Positions 54,000 to 63,438 of a stretch of 64,000 nucleotides of DNA are shown one piece after another. The DNA lies in contig NZ_CP049857.1 in NCBI RefSeq assembly GCF_011299555.1, positions 3,100,001 to 3,164,000 on the forward strand, read 5' to 3'. Position 1 is the stretch's first letter. Each line of letters starts with the position of its first letter. The notes below the pieces were generated by a model that did no database searches, was not told where the DNA came from, and saw nothing but the letters and a program-made list of their open reading frames with translations. Position numbers and translations under genes: made by a program. Origin of the DNA: Dysgonomonas sp. HDW5A. GTDB lineage: Bacteria; Bacteroidota; Bacteroidia; Bacteroidales; Dysgonomonadaceae.

Positions 54000-54731
54000 A
54001 TGGGAAAAATGAAAGTAGAAATATGGTCGGATATAGCTTGTCCGTATTGTTATATAGGAAAACGTAAATTTGAAAATGCTTTGGCTAAATTTCCTCATGC
54101 AGATGAGATCGAATTAGTATGGCACAGTTATGAGTTGAATCCCGATTTACCTAAAAAGCCATTCGGAAAATCGTATTATGAATATTTTGCCGGTATACAT
54201 CATTCAACAGTGGAGGAGGCAAAAGCCGATTTGCAGGAATTGGTCGATCTGGCAAAAGAAGTTGGCTTGGATTACCATTTCGAAAAACTAGTGGTTGCCA
54301 ATACTTCGGATGCTTTAAGGTTGATCAAGTTGGCTAAAAAACATAAACTGGCTGATGAGGCAGAAGAAGTTCTCTTTAAAGCTTATTTTGTAGATGGTGA
54401 AGATATTAGTGATAAAGCTACTTTGGTGCGTCTCGGAACGGGTATTGGTTTGCCTGAAGACGACATAATGGCTTTGTTGAATGGAGATGAGTTTATTATA
54501 GATATTGAAGCTGATATCAGATTCAGTGAAGATGAATTGGATCTCGAATATATTCCTTTTTACTTGTTTAATGGCAGAGACATCATACAAGGTTCCTTAG
54601 CTGACGAAGAGTATGCGGAGGTCTTGAACAAATCGTATGACTTCTGGAAACAAAATGGAGCTTCTAAAGGTGGAGGTGGTGACAGACACAAAGGTCGTGC
54701 TTGCTCTCCCGATGGAACATGTAGTATTTAA
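54000..54731 (+). CDS. DsbA-family oxidoreductase (FrnE-like)
   Basis: This 243-aa protein has VEIWSDIACPYCYIGKRKF, with a CPYC active site (Cys14, Cys17) at the start of a thioredoxin fold. The helical insertion and PFYLFNGRDIIQGSLADEEY follow, as in FrnE-like proteins. No signal peptide is present, so it acts in the cytoplasm. The C-terminal tail has an extra pair of cysteines (ACSPDGTC), which may bind metal or form a second disulfide. FrnE-type proteins are linked to oxidative stress tolerance and disulfide exchange. Confidence 0.9.
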   Translation: MGKMKVEIWSDIACPYCYIGKRKFENALAKFPHADEIELVWHSYELNPDLPKKPFGKSYYEYFAGIHHSTVEEAKADLQELVDLAKEVGLDYHFEKLVVANTSDALRLIKLAKKHKLADEAEEVLFKAYFVDGEDISDKATLVRLGTGIGLPEDDIMALLNGDEFIIDIEADIRFSEDELDLEYIPFYLFNGRDIIQGSLADEEYAEVLNKSYDFWKQNGASKGGGGDRHKGRACSPDGTCSI

Positions 54732-54753
54732 TTTGAGACTATTGATATAGAAT

Positions 54754-56214
54754 ATGAAGTTAGTTGTTTATATCATAGCGCTCATTACATCACTCTCCTT
54801 GTTTTTTGCATGTAGTAACGATGATAATTTTTCGAATAGTAGCAGCCTTCGATTGTCTTTTTCTACCGATACCTTGCGTTTCGATACTGTTTTTACGACA
54901 ATTGGTACAGCTACCAAGCGTTTGAAAATTTACAATCGAAATAAAGATGCACTAAACATTAACTCTATTGAATTGATGAATGCGGCAAATACCGGATTCA
55001 GAATGAATGTAGATGGTGTAAGTGGTAACAAAATAAGTAATGTAGATATTTTAGGGAAAGACAGTATTTATATATTCGTAGAGGTAACAGTTGATCCGCT
55101 GAATCAAAATAAACCGATGCTTGTAGATGATTCCATCCGCTTTCAATTCAATGGAGTGACCCAGTATGTACGTCTCGAAGCCATAGGCCAGGATGTAATT
55201 CTCTGGCGAGGGAAGACTATAAATGCGGATACTACGCTTACTTCCGAAAAACCATTTCTTGTATTTGACGGATTGACTATATCGAAAGGAGCAACTTTAA
55301 ATATTCAGAAAAATGTGCAGATGTTTTTCCACAGTGGAGCAAAAGTGTTAATTAACGGTCGCATAGATGCTGTTGGTACAATTGCCGAGCCGGTTGTATT
55401 TAGAGGTGATCGCTTGGATAATTTATATCAGTCGGGTAATGTGCCTTTTGATCGAGTTCCTGGACAATGGGGTGGGATAGAAGTTGCAGCCGATAGTTAC
55501 GACAATAATTTTGAGAATGTAAGAATACGTAATGGTATTTATGGTATATTTTTCCATGATTCAGACCCTACAAAGCAGAAGGCTACATTTATGAATACAG
55601 TTATCCAGAATTCGAGTAAGGAAGTTCTTTGGGCTGTCAATTGTAAAATAACCGCAAAGAATACTTTGTTAGCCAATTCGGGCGGATACACAGTTCGATT
55701 GTTAGGTGGTAGTTACGATTTTCTACAATGCACCATTGCTAATTATATGGATGCCAACTGGGGATTTTTACCTCGTAGGAATGCTATGTTATTATCCAAT
55801 ACGGGTTCGAATGTTGTCGAAAAGCAGGTAAGCTATCCTTTGATAAATACTTCCTTTACAAATACTATAATTGCAGGAAGAGGAAACAGCGAACTTGAAC
55901 TGAAAAAAAATAATGAGCTTGGCTTCAACTATTCTTTTTTGAATTGCTTGATAAAAAATAAAGGAACGGATGACACTGTTTTTGTAAATACAGTATGGAA
56001 TGTCGATCCGGCTTTCAAGTATATATATTCGTTTGAGTCGGCTGGCGGAAATACAAGCCTGTATTACTTTTATAACTTCAGATTATCCGAAAATTCGCCG
56101 GCTATACATAAAGGTTCGCGTCAGGCGGCAGTCTCCCTTCCATTTGATTTGGTTGGTGTTTCACGTCGTAGTGACGAAGGTCCTGATATAGGTTGCTTCG
56201 AATGGGAAAAATAA
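54754..56214 (+). CDS. Lipoprotein with predicted right-handed beta-helix
   Basis: This 486-aa protein has a lipoprotein signal (hydrophobic segment ending SLFFAC, Cys20) and a Ser/Asn-rich spacer. An Ig-like N-terminal domain recalls DUF1573/ASPM-type domains (RFDTVFTTIGTATKRLKIYN). A long repetitive part with aliphatic and Asn ladders (GLTISKGATLNIQKNVQMFF, FENVRIRNGIYGIFF) is typical of parallel beta-helices. It ends GPDIGCFEWEK, a pattern common to choice-of-anchor beta-helix proteins. No catalytic residues can be assigned. It lies 22 bp after the DsbA-like gene, perhaps cotranscribed. Confidence 0.78.
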   Translation: MKLVVYIIALITSLSLFFACSNDDNFSNSSSLRLSFSTDTLRFDTVFTTIGTATKRLKIYNRNKDALNINSIELMNAANTGFRMNVDGVSGNKISNVDILGKDSIYIFVEVTVDPLNQNKPMLVDDSIRFQFNGVTQYVRLEAIGQDVILWRGKTINADTTLTSEKPFLVFDGLTISKGATLNIQKNVQMFFHSGAKVLINGRIDAVGTIAEPVVFRGDRLDNLYQSGNVPFDRVPGQWGGIEVAADSYDNNFENVRIRNGIYGIFFHDSDPTKQKATFMNTVIQNSSKEVLWAVNCKITAKNTLLANSGGYTVRLLGGSYDFLQCTIANYMDANWGFLPRRNAMLLSNTGSNVVEKQVSYPLINTSFTNTIIAGRGNSELELKKNNELGFNYSFLNCLIKNKGTDDTVFVNTVWNVDPAFKYIYSFESAGGNTSLYYFYNFRLSENSPAIHKGSRQAAVSLPFDLVGVSRRSDEGPDIGCFEWEK

Positions 56215-56301
56215 TAGATACTGTAAGGGGCGAATAATTTTCGTCCCTTACGTTTTTTTGTAATTGAAAGTATTTAATGATATACCCCCTGCTTTGAAGG
56301 C

Positions 56302-57054
56302 TTAGTATATATCTTCCTGTACCAATTCTATAAATAATTCAGCAAGTTTATCTGTTACAGCTTCGGCATATTTCCGACCCTTTTCGGCAGTTGATTTATG
56401 AGGATTACCAATACCTGTATCTTGTGAAACTTTAGACCAATTGCGTGGAGTCCATGCAATACCTTCCCGAAGAGTTTTTGCTTTAAATGGTGTGTAAGTT
56501 CCATTGCCCGCTACCGTTAAATTAACCAGATCGGGGCGGTAATGCATCAATACCGAAGTTTCCAGTTCGTCCGCATGATCTCCCGGCTCATCAAAATAAT
56601 CTTTAGTAGGAATTACCTTAAACCAGTCTGCAGCCACAATCAAAAAGTCAGGATAATCTACTGCTAGATCACGGATCATATTCTTGAAGTTATTCCCACC
56701 ATGTCCGTTTATGATTATCAGCTTATTTATTTTTTGTCTGTAAAGCGATGCCACTATGTCTGACAATATTGCCTTTTGAGTTTCGTAACTTGCATGTAGG
56801 CAGAAAGGTAAATTCAATTGTCCCGGGTTTTGTGATCCAAAAGGAACTGGCGGTAATATCATTCCTAGAATATCAGTTTGTTCGTATGCTTTCTTTACAC
56901 CATCGAAAGCTGTATCGTGTGCCAGATAACAATCGGTTAAGTAAGGCAAATGATAATTGTGGGGTTCGGTAGCCCCCCATGGCAAAACAGCATAATCGTA
57001 TTTTAGGTCTTGGGTATCGTTATACGAAGCTGATAATATGTCTAATTTATTCAT
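56302..57054 (-). CDS. Creatininase family protein
   Basis: This 250-aa protein has the family metal-binding motifs: VLPWGATEPHNYHLPYLTD near the start (Glu and His ligands, Asp), IINGHGGNNFKN in the middle, and GDHADELETSVLM. This family includes creatinine amidohydrolase and enzymes acting on formamides and mycofactocin peptides; the substrate here is unknown. It is cytoplasmic and a single gene. In Bacteroidota such genes usually stand outside creatinine pathways. Confidence 0.88.
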   Translation of the reverse strand: MNKLDILSASYNDTQDLKYDYAVLPWGATEPHNYHLPYLTDCYLAHDTAFDGVKKAYEQTDILGMILPPVPFGSQNPGQLNLPFCLHASYETQKAILSDIVASLYRQKINKLIIINGHGGNNFKNMIRDLAVDYPDFLIVAADWFKVIPTKDYFDEPGDHADELETSVLMHYRPDLVNLTVAGNGTYTPFKAKTLREGIAWTPRNWSKVSQDTGIGNPHKSTAEKGRKYAEAVTDKLAELFIELVQEDIY

Positions 57055-57289
57055 AGCGAAAAGTGGTTTAATAATAAAGTTTTAATCTGTTCATGCAATT
57101 GTAAGTAAATCGAATTATAATTTTGATTATAATTCCGGCAATGAAGTTACAGCTATTTAACGAGTAATCAACCATGCAATATATTTTTATACCCTCACAA
57201 GATCCATATATTCTATTCAGTTAATTATGTCAATCAGTAGTTGGGATTATATGTTCAATTAAATTGTCTTTTACTACGCGCAATCACAG
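57055..57289. other. Gene-free AT-rich region
   Basis: No frame, hairpin or repeat stands out before the GC-rich block that begins at about 57290. Confidence 0.4.
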
Positions 57290-57690
57290 ATTGCTTGTAT
57301 TCCTTTTGCCCAAATCCGCAAAAGGAATCAAAAAGGCTTTGTGCGGCGTGGCTCACCTGTCTGACTAAAGCATGCAGGCTAAACTAAACCTACTGCCTTT
57401 CGGCACGTTTAGTTTTACGCCCGCTTCGCTTATCAGCCAACGGCTGCACCACTGATGCACTGGGGCTGACGCCTGCAAATGGCTTTGTCCGTCAGGCTTC
57501 TCGACCTTGGCGTTTGCACGGGGTACCCGCAGGATGAAGAAAGCGTTAAGAAACAAAAGGATATCAATAGTAAACGTTTTTCTTTTGTTTTAGCTTTCGA
57601 GACCGTAGCGGGTCGGGCAAAAGGCACAGTCTTGATCTTTTGTTTCGTTTTGCATCAAGGCAAAATGAAAAACAAACCCAAAGGGTGCGT
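57290..57690. repeat. GC-rich, repeat-like noncoding block
   Basis: About 400 bp of markedly higher GC than its surroundings begins with a perfect hairpin ATTCCTTTTGC/GCAAAAGGAAT (57299-57328). Near its right end is a TTTTGC/GCAAAA hairpin. Overlapping frames exist on both strands (for example 57479-57709 plus, 57365-57556 and 57433-57627 minus), but none looks like a protein. From memory, similar sequences recur between genes of other Bacteroidota. Only one copy is in this window. Confidence 0.45.
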
Positions 57691-57847
57691 TAGAATAATT
57701 GAACATTAAACATAACAAATCAACTACTTATTCGAGTAAAAGACAGTTTTCTTCTCCCTTGCATATATTTTCTTTAAAATTTAAGAAATCTCTTGATATT
57801 TATGCATAACTTATTGACTTTCGCTATTAAAATAAACTTTAAATGTG

Positions 57848-57855
57848 TATTTTTG
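57848..57855 (+). promoter_or_regulatory. -7 box upstream of the dCMP deaminase gene
   Basis: TATTTTTG matches TAnnTTTG, 39 bp before the ATG. No -33 TTG is at the normal spacing. Confidence 0.4.
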
Positions 57856-57894
57856 TAAAATTCGAAAATCTTTATATTTTTAGATAAGAAAGGC

Positions 57895-58323
57895 ATGGAT
57901 ACTGAGAAGCAGCATTTGTTGGACAATCGTTATTTGCGTATGGCGATGATTTGGGCCGAAAATTCCTATTGTAAAAGACGCAAAGTGGGTGCTCTTATTG
58001 TAAAAGATAAAATGATAATTTCTGATGGATATAATGGAACACCGTCCGGATTCGAGAATATTTGCGAAGATGAAAATTATTTGACAAAACCTTATGTCTT
58101 ACATGCCGAAGCTAATGCTATTACTAAGGTTGCCCGTTCGCATAACAGTAGTATGGGAGCTACGATGTATGTTACAACATCGCCTTGCATGGAGTGTTCG
58201 AAACTTATCATACAGTCGGGAATAAAAAGAGTGGTATATAGTGATAAATATCATAATATGGATGGTTGCGAGCTTCTCGAAAGAGCCGGTATCGAAACCA
58301 TTTTTATAGATTTGACAGAATAA
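57895..58323 (+). CDS. dCMP/cytidine deaminase-family protein (ComEB-like)
   Basis: This 142-aa zinc deaminase has HAEANAI (His70, catalytic Glu72) and SPCMEC (Cys98, Cys101) as zinc ligands, and the substrate motif VGALIVKDKMIISDGYNGTP. Length and NGTPSG pattern fit dCMP deaminase, which supplies dUMP for dTTP synthesis. In Bacteroidota this gene commonly precedes an S41 carboxy-terminal protease gene, as here (125 bp gap). Confidence 0.92.
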   Translation: MDTEKQHLLDNRYLRMAMIWAENSYCKRRKVGALIVKDKMIISDGYNGTPSGFENICEDENYLTKPYVLHAEANAITKVARSHNSSMGATMYVTTSPCMECSKLIIQSGIKRVVYSDKYHNMDGCELLERAGIETIFIDLTE

Positions 58324-58403
58324 ACAAAAATAAACTATAAGTACTAAATATAACATGTCGAAGACAGAACCGACTGTTGTATTTGTACTTTCAAACTAAT
58401 AAA

Positions 58404-58418
58404 AAGGCCTGAAGCCTT
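58404..58418. repeat. Dispersed leader palindrome, copy 12
   Basis: AAGGC-ctgaa-GCCTT, preceded by aaactaataaa, 29 bp upstream of the protease. Compared with copy 11 one T:A pair has become C:G, so pairing is kept with changed sequence. Confidence 0.5.
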
Positions 58419-58447
58419 AATATCAACACATATAATTTTTGATTTCA

Positions 58448-60166
58448 ATGAGATCAACATCTAGTAGTAAGAGATACTTTGTTTGGTTACCCTTGTGGAT
58501 TGCTTTTGGTATTGTAATTGGCATTATTATTGGCAACGGGTTTTCAATATTCACATCACAGAAAACTATTTTTAGTGGAGGTAATAAATTTGATGCAGTA
58601 CTTCAATACATCAATGAAGCATATGTAGATACCGTGAATACCGATGAATTGGTTGAAAAAGCTATTCCCGGCTTGATAGCCGAGCTTGATCCACATTCGG
58701 CATATTTTACCGCAAAAGATATGGAACTGATGGGCGATGATCTCGAAGGCCATTTTAGTGGCATCGGTGTTCAGTTCGTTTTACGTAACGACACCATAAT
58801 GGTGGTAAGTGTTATCACCGGAGGACCTTCTCAGGCAGCAGGTATTCGTCCCGGCGACCGAATTGTATATGTTAACGATAGTCTGTATGCCGGTAAGGAT
58901 ATGACTAACGAAAAAGTAATGAGGAGCTTAAGAGGAGCAGAAGGTACGGATGTGAAATTGGGTATCGTACGATTAGGTAATGCTAAGCCCATAGATATTA
59001 CTGTCAGACGTGGCGATATACCTGTTAATACAGTAGATATATCTTATCAGCCCGTCGAAAAAGTAGGATATATAAAAATCAGTAAATTCGGTGGAACTAC
59101 TACTCAGGAGTTTATTTCGGCTATATCGAAACTTAAAAAACAAGGAAGCGAATCATTTATTATAGACTTGCGTCAAAATACAGGGGGTTACCTCAATGCT
59201 GCTATCGATATGGTAAATGAATATCTGGATAAGGGTGAACTAATTGTTTATACTCAAGGTAGAGCCTTTAAACGTGAAGATGCTATTGCCAACGGTTCGG
59301 GTACATCCAAAAAAGATCAGTTGATTGTATTGATGGACGAAGGCAGTGCTTCGGCCAGTGAGGTCTTTGCCGGAGCCATTCAGGATAACGACAGAGGATT
59401 GATAGTTGGCCGCCGTTCATTTGGTAAAGGCTTGGTTCAGCAACAACAAAAATTTACAGACGGATCGGCTCTAAGGTTGACTATTGCACGCTATTATACA
59501 CCTGCAGGACGTTCGATTCAAAAACCCTATGAGCTAGGAAAATCGAAAGATTATAATGACGATTTAATGAATCGCTACTTACGAGGCGAATTTGATTCAC
59601 AAGATAGTATCAAGCAAGAAAACGAACCTGTGTTCCATACTTTAGGAGGTCGTTTAGTGCATGGAAACGGAGGCATAATGCCCGATGTGTTTATTCCCAG
59701 AGATACCGTAGGAGTTAATTCTTATTACATATCGGTGATGAATAACGGTTTAGTGTACGAATATGCATTTATGTATACCGATAAAAACCGTCAGCGTCTT
59801 GAGAAATTTACCAACTGGAAAGATATGGATGCTTACTTGTCGTATCAGCCTTTGGTTGCGAACCTTATCAGCTTAGCCGATACTAAGGGTATTCGTTACA
59901 GGCCTTATTTGGTAGCAGAATGCCGTAACTTATTGACTCTACAATTGAAAGCGAATATTATCCGTAATTTCTTTGGAGACGAAGGCTATTACTCGATGAT
60001 TCTTCAGGATGATATTGTTCTGAAAAAAGCGATAGAGCTTATACAGGAAAAGAAAGCATATCCGGCTGCTATAAAAGCACAGGCATATAAAAAAATAAGT
60101 TACCAGTTAACTCCATCCAATATCCCTGATTGGAGGGAAACTTTTCCTTCTCTTTGGTGGGGGTGA
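58448..60166 (+). CDS. S41 family carboxy-terminal processing protease
   Basis: The ATG at 58448 is preferred to a TTG three codons earlier, giving 572 aa. An N-terminal TM segment (WLPLWIAFGIVIGIIIGNGF) anchors the protein with its bulk in the periplasm. A PDZ domain (IGVQFVLRNDTIMVVSVI, PGDRIVYVND) precedes the S41 core. The catalytic Ser lies in MDEGSASASEVFAG and the Lys four turns later in SFGKGLVQQQ. A C-terminal helical domain of about 190 residues follows. CtpA-type proteases trim or degrade periplasmic proteins. The 5-FTHF cyclo-ligase gene follows after 40 bp. Confidence 0.93.
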   Translation: MRSTSSSKRYFVWLPLWIAFGIVIGIIIGNGFSIFTSQKTIFSGGNKFDAVLQYINEAYVDTVNTDELVEKAIPGLIAELDPHSAYFTAKDMELMGDDLEGHFSGIGVQFVLRNDTIMVVSVITGGPSQAAGIRPGDRIVYVNDSLYAGKDMTNEKVMRSLRGAEGTDVKLGIVRLGNAKPIDITVRRGDIPVNTVDISYQPVEKVGYIKISKFGGTTTQEFISAISKLKKQGSESFIIDLRQNTGGYLNAAIDMVNEYLDKGELIVYTQGRAFKREDAIANGSGTSKKDQLIVLMDEGSASASEVFAGAIQDNDRGLIVGRRSFGKGLVQQQQKFTDGSALRLTIARYYTPAGRSIQKPYELGKSKDYNDDLMNRYLRGEFDSQDSIKQENEPVFHTLGGRLVHGNGGIMPDVFIPRDTVGVNSYYISVMNNGLVYEYAFMYTDKNRQRLEKFTNWKDMDAYLSYQPLVANLISLADTKGIRYRPYLVAECRNLLTLQLKANIIRNFFGDEGYYSMILQDDIVLKKAIELIQEKKAYPAAIKAQAYKKISYQLTPSNIPDWRETFPSLWWG

Positions 60167-60206
60167 TGGTGCTATAACCTACTTTTAACTTGTAAATTAA
60201 GAAATA

Positions 60207-60767
60207 TTGAATTCGAAACTAGATTCCGCTAAGGATAAATTAAGAAAAGAAATTGCTGCAGAGAAGCGTCAATATACATCAGAACAATTACTTCAGATGT
60301 CGGATGAAGTATTCTCTGTACTCGAAATAACAGGGATGTTCAGAGATGCATCTACCATATTTATATACAATGCGATGGCAGATGAGGTATCAACACAAGC
60401 TTTCATCGAAAAGTGGAAATCGGAGAAAACTTTCTACCTGCCTGTTGTTAAAGATGAGCATCTGGTCTTTCGTAAATTAGAAAATAATACCTCTTTCGAA
60501 AAATCGAAAATAGGAGTTGATGAACCCATTGGCGATGATTTCACAAACTTCTCGAAAGTGGATTTGATAATTGTTCCCGGAACGGCTTTTGATCGGAAAT
60601 GCAATCGGGTGGGGCGTGGTAAAGGATATTATGATCGTTTTTTGACAAATATAAAGGCTCCTAAAGTTGGTGTTTGTTTCGACTTTCAATTAAAAGATCA
60701 AATACCAGCCGATGAAAGAGATATAAAGATGGATATGATTGTAGGCGAAAATGAATTGATTTGGTAA
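60207..60767 (+). CDS. 5-formyltetrahydrofolate cyclo-ligase
   Basis: This 186-aa enzyme converts 5-formyl-THF to 5,10-methenyl-THF with ATP. The start is a TTG at 60207; the next Met is residue 32, past the conserved LRKEIAAEKRQY, so the TTG is needed. Motifs are IFIYNAMADEVST, the ATP loop NRVGRGKGYYDRFL (about 135-148) and KVGVCFDFQL. Size is normal for the MTHFS family. It probably shares a transcript with the S41 protease upstream. Confidence 0.92.
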   Translation: MNSKLDSAKDKLRKEIAAEKRQYTSEQLLQMSDEVFSVLEITGMFRDASTIFIYNAMADEVSTQAFIEKWKSEKTFYLPVVKDEHLVFRKLENNTSFEKSKIGVDEPIGDDFTNFSKVDLIIVPGTAFDRKCNRVGRGKGYYDRFLTNIKAPKVGVCFDFQLKDQIPADERDIKMDMIVGENELIW

Positions 60768-60906
60768 GCCATTACTATTCATTCTAATTTGTGACTCTCA
60801 AGGTCTCGTGTCTATTTATTATCCATCCGAGTACAATAACGATTGATCGTTATAACCTTAAAATGCAGCATTAAATACTTTTTGTTACTTTAAAAAATCT
60901 GATAAA

Positions 60907-62976
60907 ATGAAACGTATAAGAACTTATCAGGCAGGTTTACTTTCTTTAAGTCTGCTGTTGAGTGGGATGTTTTCATCCTGCACTAATGATGATCCCCCCA
61001 AACCTTATGGAGTATTGCCTTCTGCAGATCAGCTCGAATGGCAAAAAATGGAATATTACATGTTTATTCATTTCGGACCCAATACATTTACCGATGTAGA
61101 GTGGGGAAATGGAAAAGAAGATCCAAAAGTATTTAACCCTACTGACGTTGATTGCCGCCAATGGGCAGCGACAGCTAAAGCAGCGGGTATGAAAGGTATA
61201 ATTCTCACCGCTAAACATCACGATGGATTTTGTTTGTGGCCCAGCGAATATAGTACACATACCGTGCGTGAGAGTTTGTGGAAAGATGGAAAAGGCGATT
61301 TGTTGAAAGAATTGTCGGAAGCCTGTAAAGAGTATGGTCTTAAATTCGGAGTTTACCTCTCGCCGTGGGATCAAAACCATCCTGCATACGGAACACCCGA
61401 GTATAATCAGATTTTCGCAAATACTTTAACCGAAGTTTTGTCGAACTACGGTCCTATATTCGAACAATGGTTTGATGGTGCTAATGGTGAGCATGAAGGC
61501 GGAAAAAAGCAGGTTTATGATTGGAAAATGTTTCATGATATAGTATATAAAAATCAACCTCATGCAATAATATTCAGTGATGTAGGTCCCGGCTGCCGTT
61601 GGATGGGTAACGAACGAGGTGTTGCAGGCGAAACCAATTGGTCACGCTTGAATATCGAAGGTTTCGGACCCGGAAAAGCTGCTCCGCCTACAGATACACT
61701 TAATATCGGAAATGTACATGGTGCTGCATGGGTGCCTGCCGAAACAGACGTATCGATACGTCCGGGATGGTTTTTCAGCCCCTCTACAAATGATAAAGTA
61801 AAAAGTATCGATCAGCTAATGGATATATATTATACATCAGTTGGACGGAACTCTAATTTATTACTGAATGTCCCACCGGATAGAAGAGGGCGTATACATG
61901 CCAATGACTCTACCCGTTTGATGGAATTTCATAAAGAGATAGAATCTATCTTTAGTAACGATCTATCAAAAGGAGCAACTGTAAAAGCGTCTAAGACCAG
62001 AGCTAATTCGTCTAAATACGCTGCTTCGAACTTATTGGACGATAATTATGATAGTTATTGGACTACAGACGATGATGTTCTTACAGCTTCATTAGAAATA
62101 GATCTCGGACAAGCAAAATCGTTTAACAGATTAGTGCTTCAAGAATATATTCCACTGGGACAACGTGTGGCAAAATTCAATGTTGAATACTTGAATGGCG
62201 ATAAATGGGAAGAGGTTGCTCAGGCTACCACTATAGGTTATAAACGTATATTGAGGTTTCCTACTATTACGACCCAAAAGTTGAGAATCAATATTCAAAG
62301 TTCGCTGGCATGCCCGATATTAAACAAGGTCGGATTATTTGCCGCTCCTGAAAAGCTGTCATCTCCTGTTGTTATGAGGAATAAAGAAGGAGTTGTTTCT
62401 ATTGCATGTGCCACCCCTGAGCCTGTTATTTATTACACAACAGATGGCAGTGAGCCTACAACTTCATCTAAAGTGTATAAAGGAGAGTTTAAGTTGTCTG
62501 AAGGCGGTACTGTAAAAGCTCTTGCAACCATAGATAAGGGAAAGAACCAGAGCGAAGTTGTATCTGTTGTATATGATATTGCACCCGTTCTGTGGTCGGT
62601 TGTATCGCCTGTAGCAGATAATCTGTCGTTTATAGTGGATGGTAACCCCAACTCTTATGTGGCAGTTAAAGATAATACACCTGTTGTTATAGACTTAGGC
62701 AGTAAACTAAACCTTAAAGGGTTTTCTTACGATCCATTGAAAAGCGAGACTGCTAACAATGTTTATAAGTATAATTTATATACTAGCTTGGACGGTAAGA
62801 CTTGGACTAAGGTGCAAAGTAATGCTGCGTTCAATAACATAAAGAATAATCCTATAAAGCAAAATGTGTTGTTTGATAAAGCGGTAGAAGCGAAGTTTTT
62901 GAAGTTTGAACCTTTGCAGACGACAGCTTCATCGAAAGATTATATTGTAGCCGAATTAGGTGTTATAACTAAATAA
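60907..62976 (+). CDS. GH29 alpha-L-fucosidase lipoprotein with accessory domains
   Basis: This 689-aa protein has a lipoprotein signal (Cys25 in MFSSC). The GH29 catalytic domain at about 38-350 has WFDGAN with the likely nucleophile Asp190. YYMFIHFGPNTFTD, KHHDGFCLWPSEY and NLLLNVPPDRRG are further family motifs. A discoidin/CBM32-like domain (about 355-480), a chitobiase-type beta segment (PVIYYTTDGSEPTT) and a second discoidin-like domain follow. The domain set resembles GH29 subfamily B enzymes cutting alpha-1,3/4-linked fucose. The acidic residues after Cys25 fit export to the cell surface. No SusCD pair is adjacent, so this is a lone enzyme. Confidence 0.92.
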   Translation: MKRIRTYQAGLLSLSLLLSGMFSSCTNDDPPKPYGVLPSADQLEWQKMEYYMFIHFGPNTFTDVEWGNGKEDPKVFNPTDVDCRQWAATAKAAGMKGIILTAKHHDGFCLWPSEYSTHTVRESLWKDGKGDLLKELSEACKEYGLKFGVYLSPWDQNHPAYGTPEYNQIFANTLTEVLSNYGPIFEQWFDGANGEHEGGKKQVYDWKMFHDIVYKNQPHAIIFSDVGPGCRWMGNERGVAGETNWSRLNIEGFGPGKAAPPTDTLNIGNVHGAAWVPAETDVSIRPGWFFSPSTNDKVKSIDQLMDIYYTSVGRNSNLLLNVPPDRRGRIHANDSTRLMEFHKEIESIFSNDLSKGATVKASKTRANSSKYAASNLLDDNYDSYWTTDDDVLTASLEIDLGQAKSFNRLVLQEYIPLGQRVAKFNVEYLNGDKWEEVAQATTIGYKRILRFPTITTQKLRINIQSSLACPILNKVGLFAAPEKLSSPVVMRNKEGVVSIACATPEPVIYYTTDGSEPTTSSKVYKGEFKLSEGGTVKALATIDKGKNQSEVVSVVYDIAPVLWSVVSPVADNLSFIVDGNPNSYVAVKDNTPVVIDLGSKLNLKGFSYDPLKSETANNVYKYNLYTSLDGKTWTKVQSNAAFNNIKNNPIKQNVLFDKAVEAKFLKFEPLQTTASSKDYIVAELGVITK

Positions 62977-63000
62977 GATTATTTATAATCTCAATAAAAA

Positions 63001-63037
63001 AACAGGCAAGTCATTAAATGACTTGCCTGTTTTTTTA
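63001..63037. terminator. Strong bidirectional terminator
   Basis: AACAGGCAAGTCAT pairs perfectly with ATGACTTGCCTGTT around TAA, with A-run and T-run on either side, between the convergent GH29 and 63067-63438 genes. Confidence 0.88.
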
Positions 63038-63066
63038 TTGCTAAAGGTTTTATCGTTTTTTATGTC

Positions 63067-63438
63067 TTACTTTGCTTTCTCAAAATCTTCTTGTAGACGT
63101 TTTACATCATCCGGATTTGTTGCTTCCATCTTTATAGCCTTAGCGTCTTTTGCAACTATTACAAGCGATTTGTATTTTGGATGTTTAAATACCAACTCTT
63201 GATCGCCTCTTGCCATAATAGCATATTCGCCATTGGCATTCGAAAGAGATTTGGGGTTAGTGCCTTGTATGGCGATTGTAACACCTTCGATAGGTTTGTC
63301 ATCCGCAGTATTTACAATTTTACCATTTATGAGTACTTCTTTTTCCTGCTGCTTTGTCTTTTTTATGTCTTTTGAATCATAAATGTAAAATGATACAACA
63401 CATAATAAAACCAATATTATACCTAATTTAGATTTCAT
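63067..63438 (-). CDS. Membrane-anchored protein with carboxypeptidase-like regulatory domain
   Basis: This 123-aa protein has an N-terminal hydrophobic segment (residues 5-20). A carboxypeptidase regulatory-like (CarboxypepD_reg) fold follows, with INGKIVNTADDKPIEGVTIA, NANGEYAI and LVFKHPKYKSLVI. Such domains usually open TonB-dependent receptors; here it stands alone with a short helical tail. No lipobox is seen, so it is either a periplasmic anchored domain or secreted. No partner is apparent. A -7 box TAACTTTG on the minus strand at 63499-63506 may drive it. Confidence 0.8.
   Translation of the reverse strand: MKSKLGIILVLLCVVSFYIYDSKDIKKTKQQEKEVLINGKIVNTADDKPIEGVTIAIQGTNPKSLSNANGEYAIMARGDQELVFKHPKYKSLVIVAKDAKAIKMEATNPDDVKRLQEDFEKAK

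Noticed and set aside
57365-57709. Overlapping frames on both strands in the GC-rich block
   Set aside because: Frames overlap in opposite directions, lack any domain pattern and start in repeat-like sequence. They are by-products of high GC.
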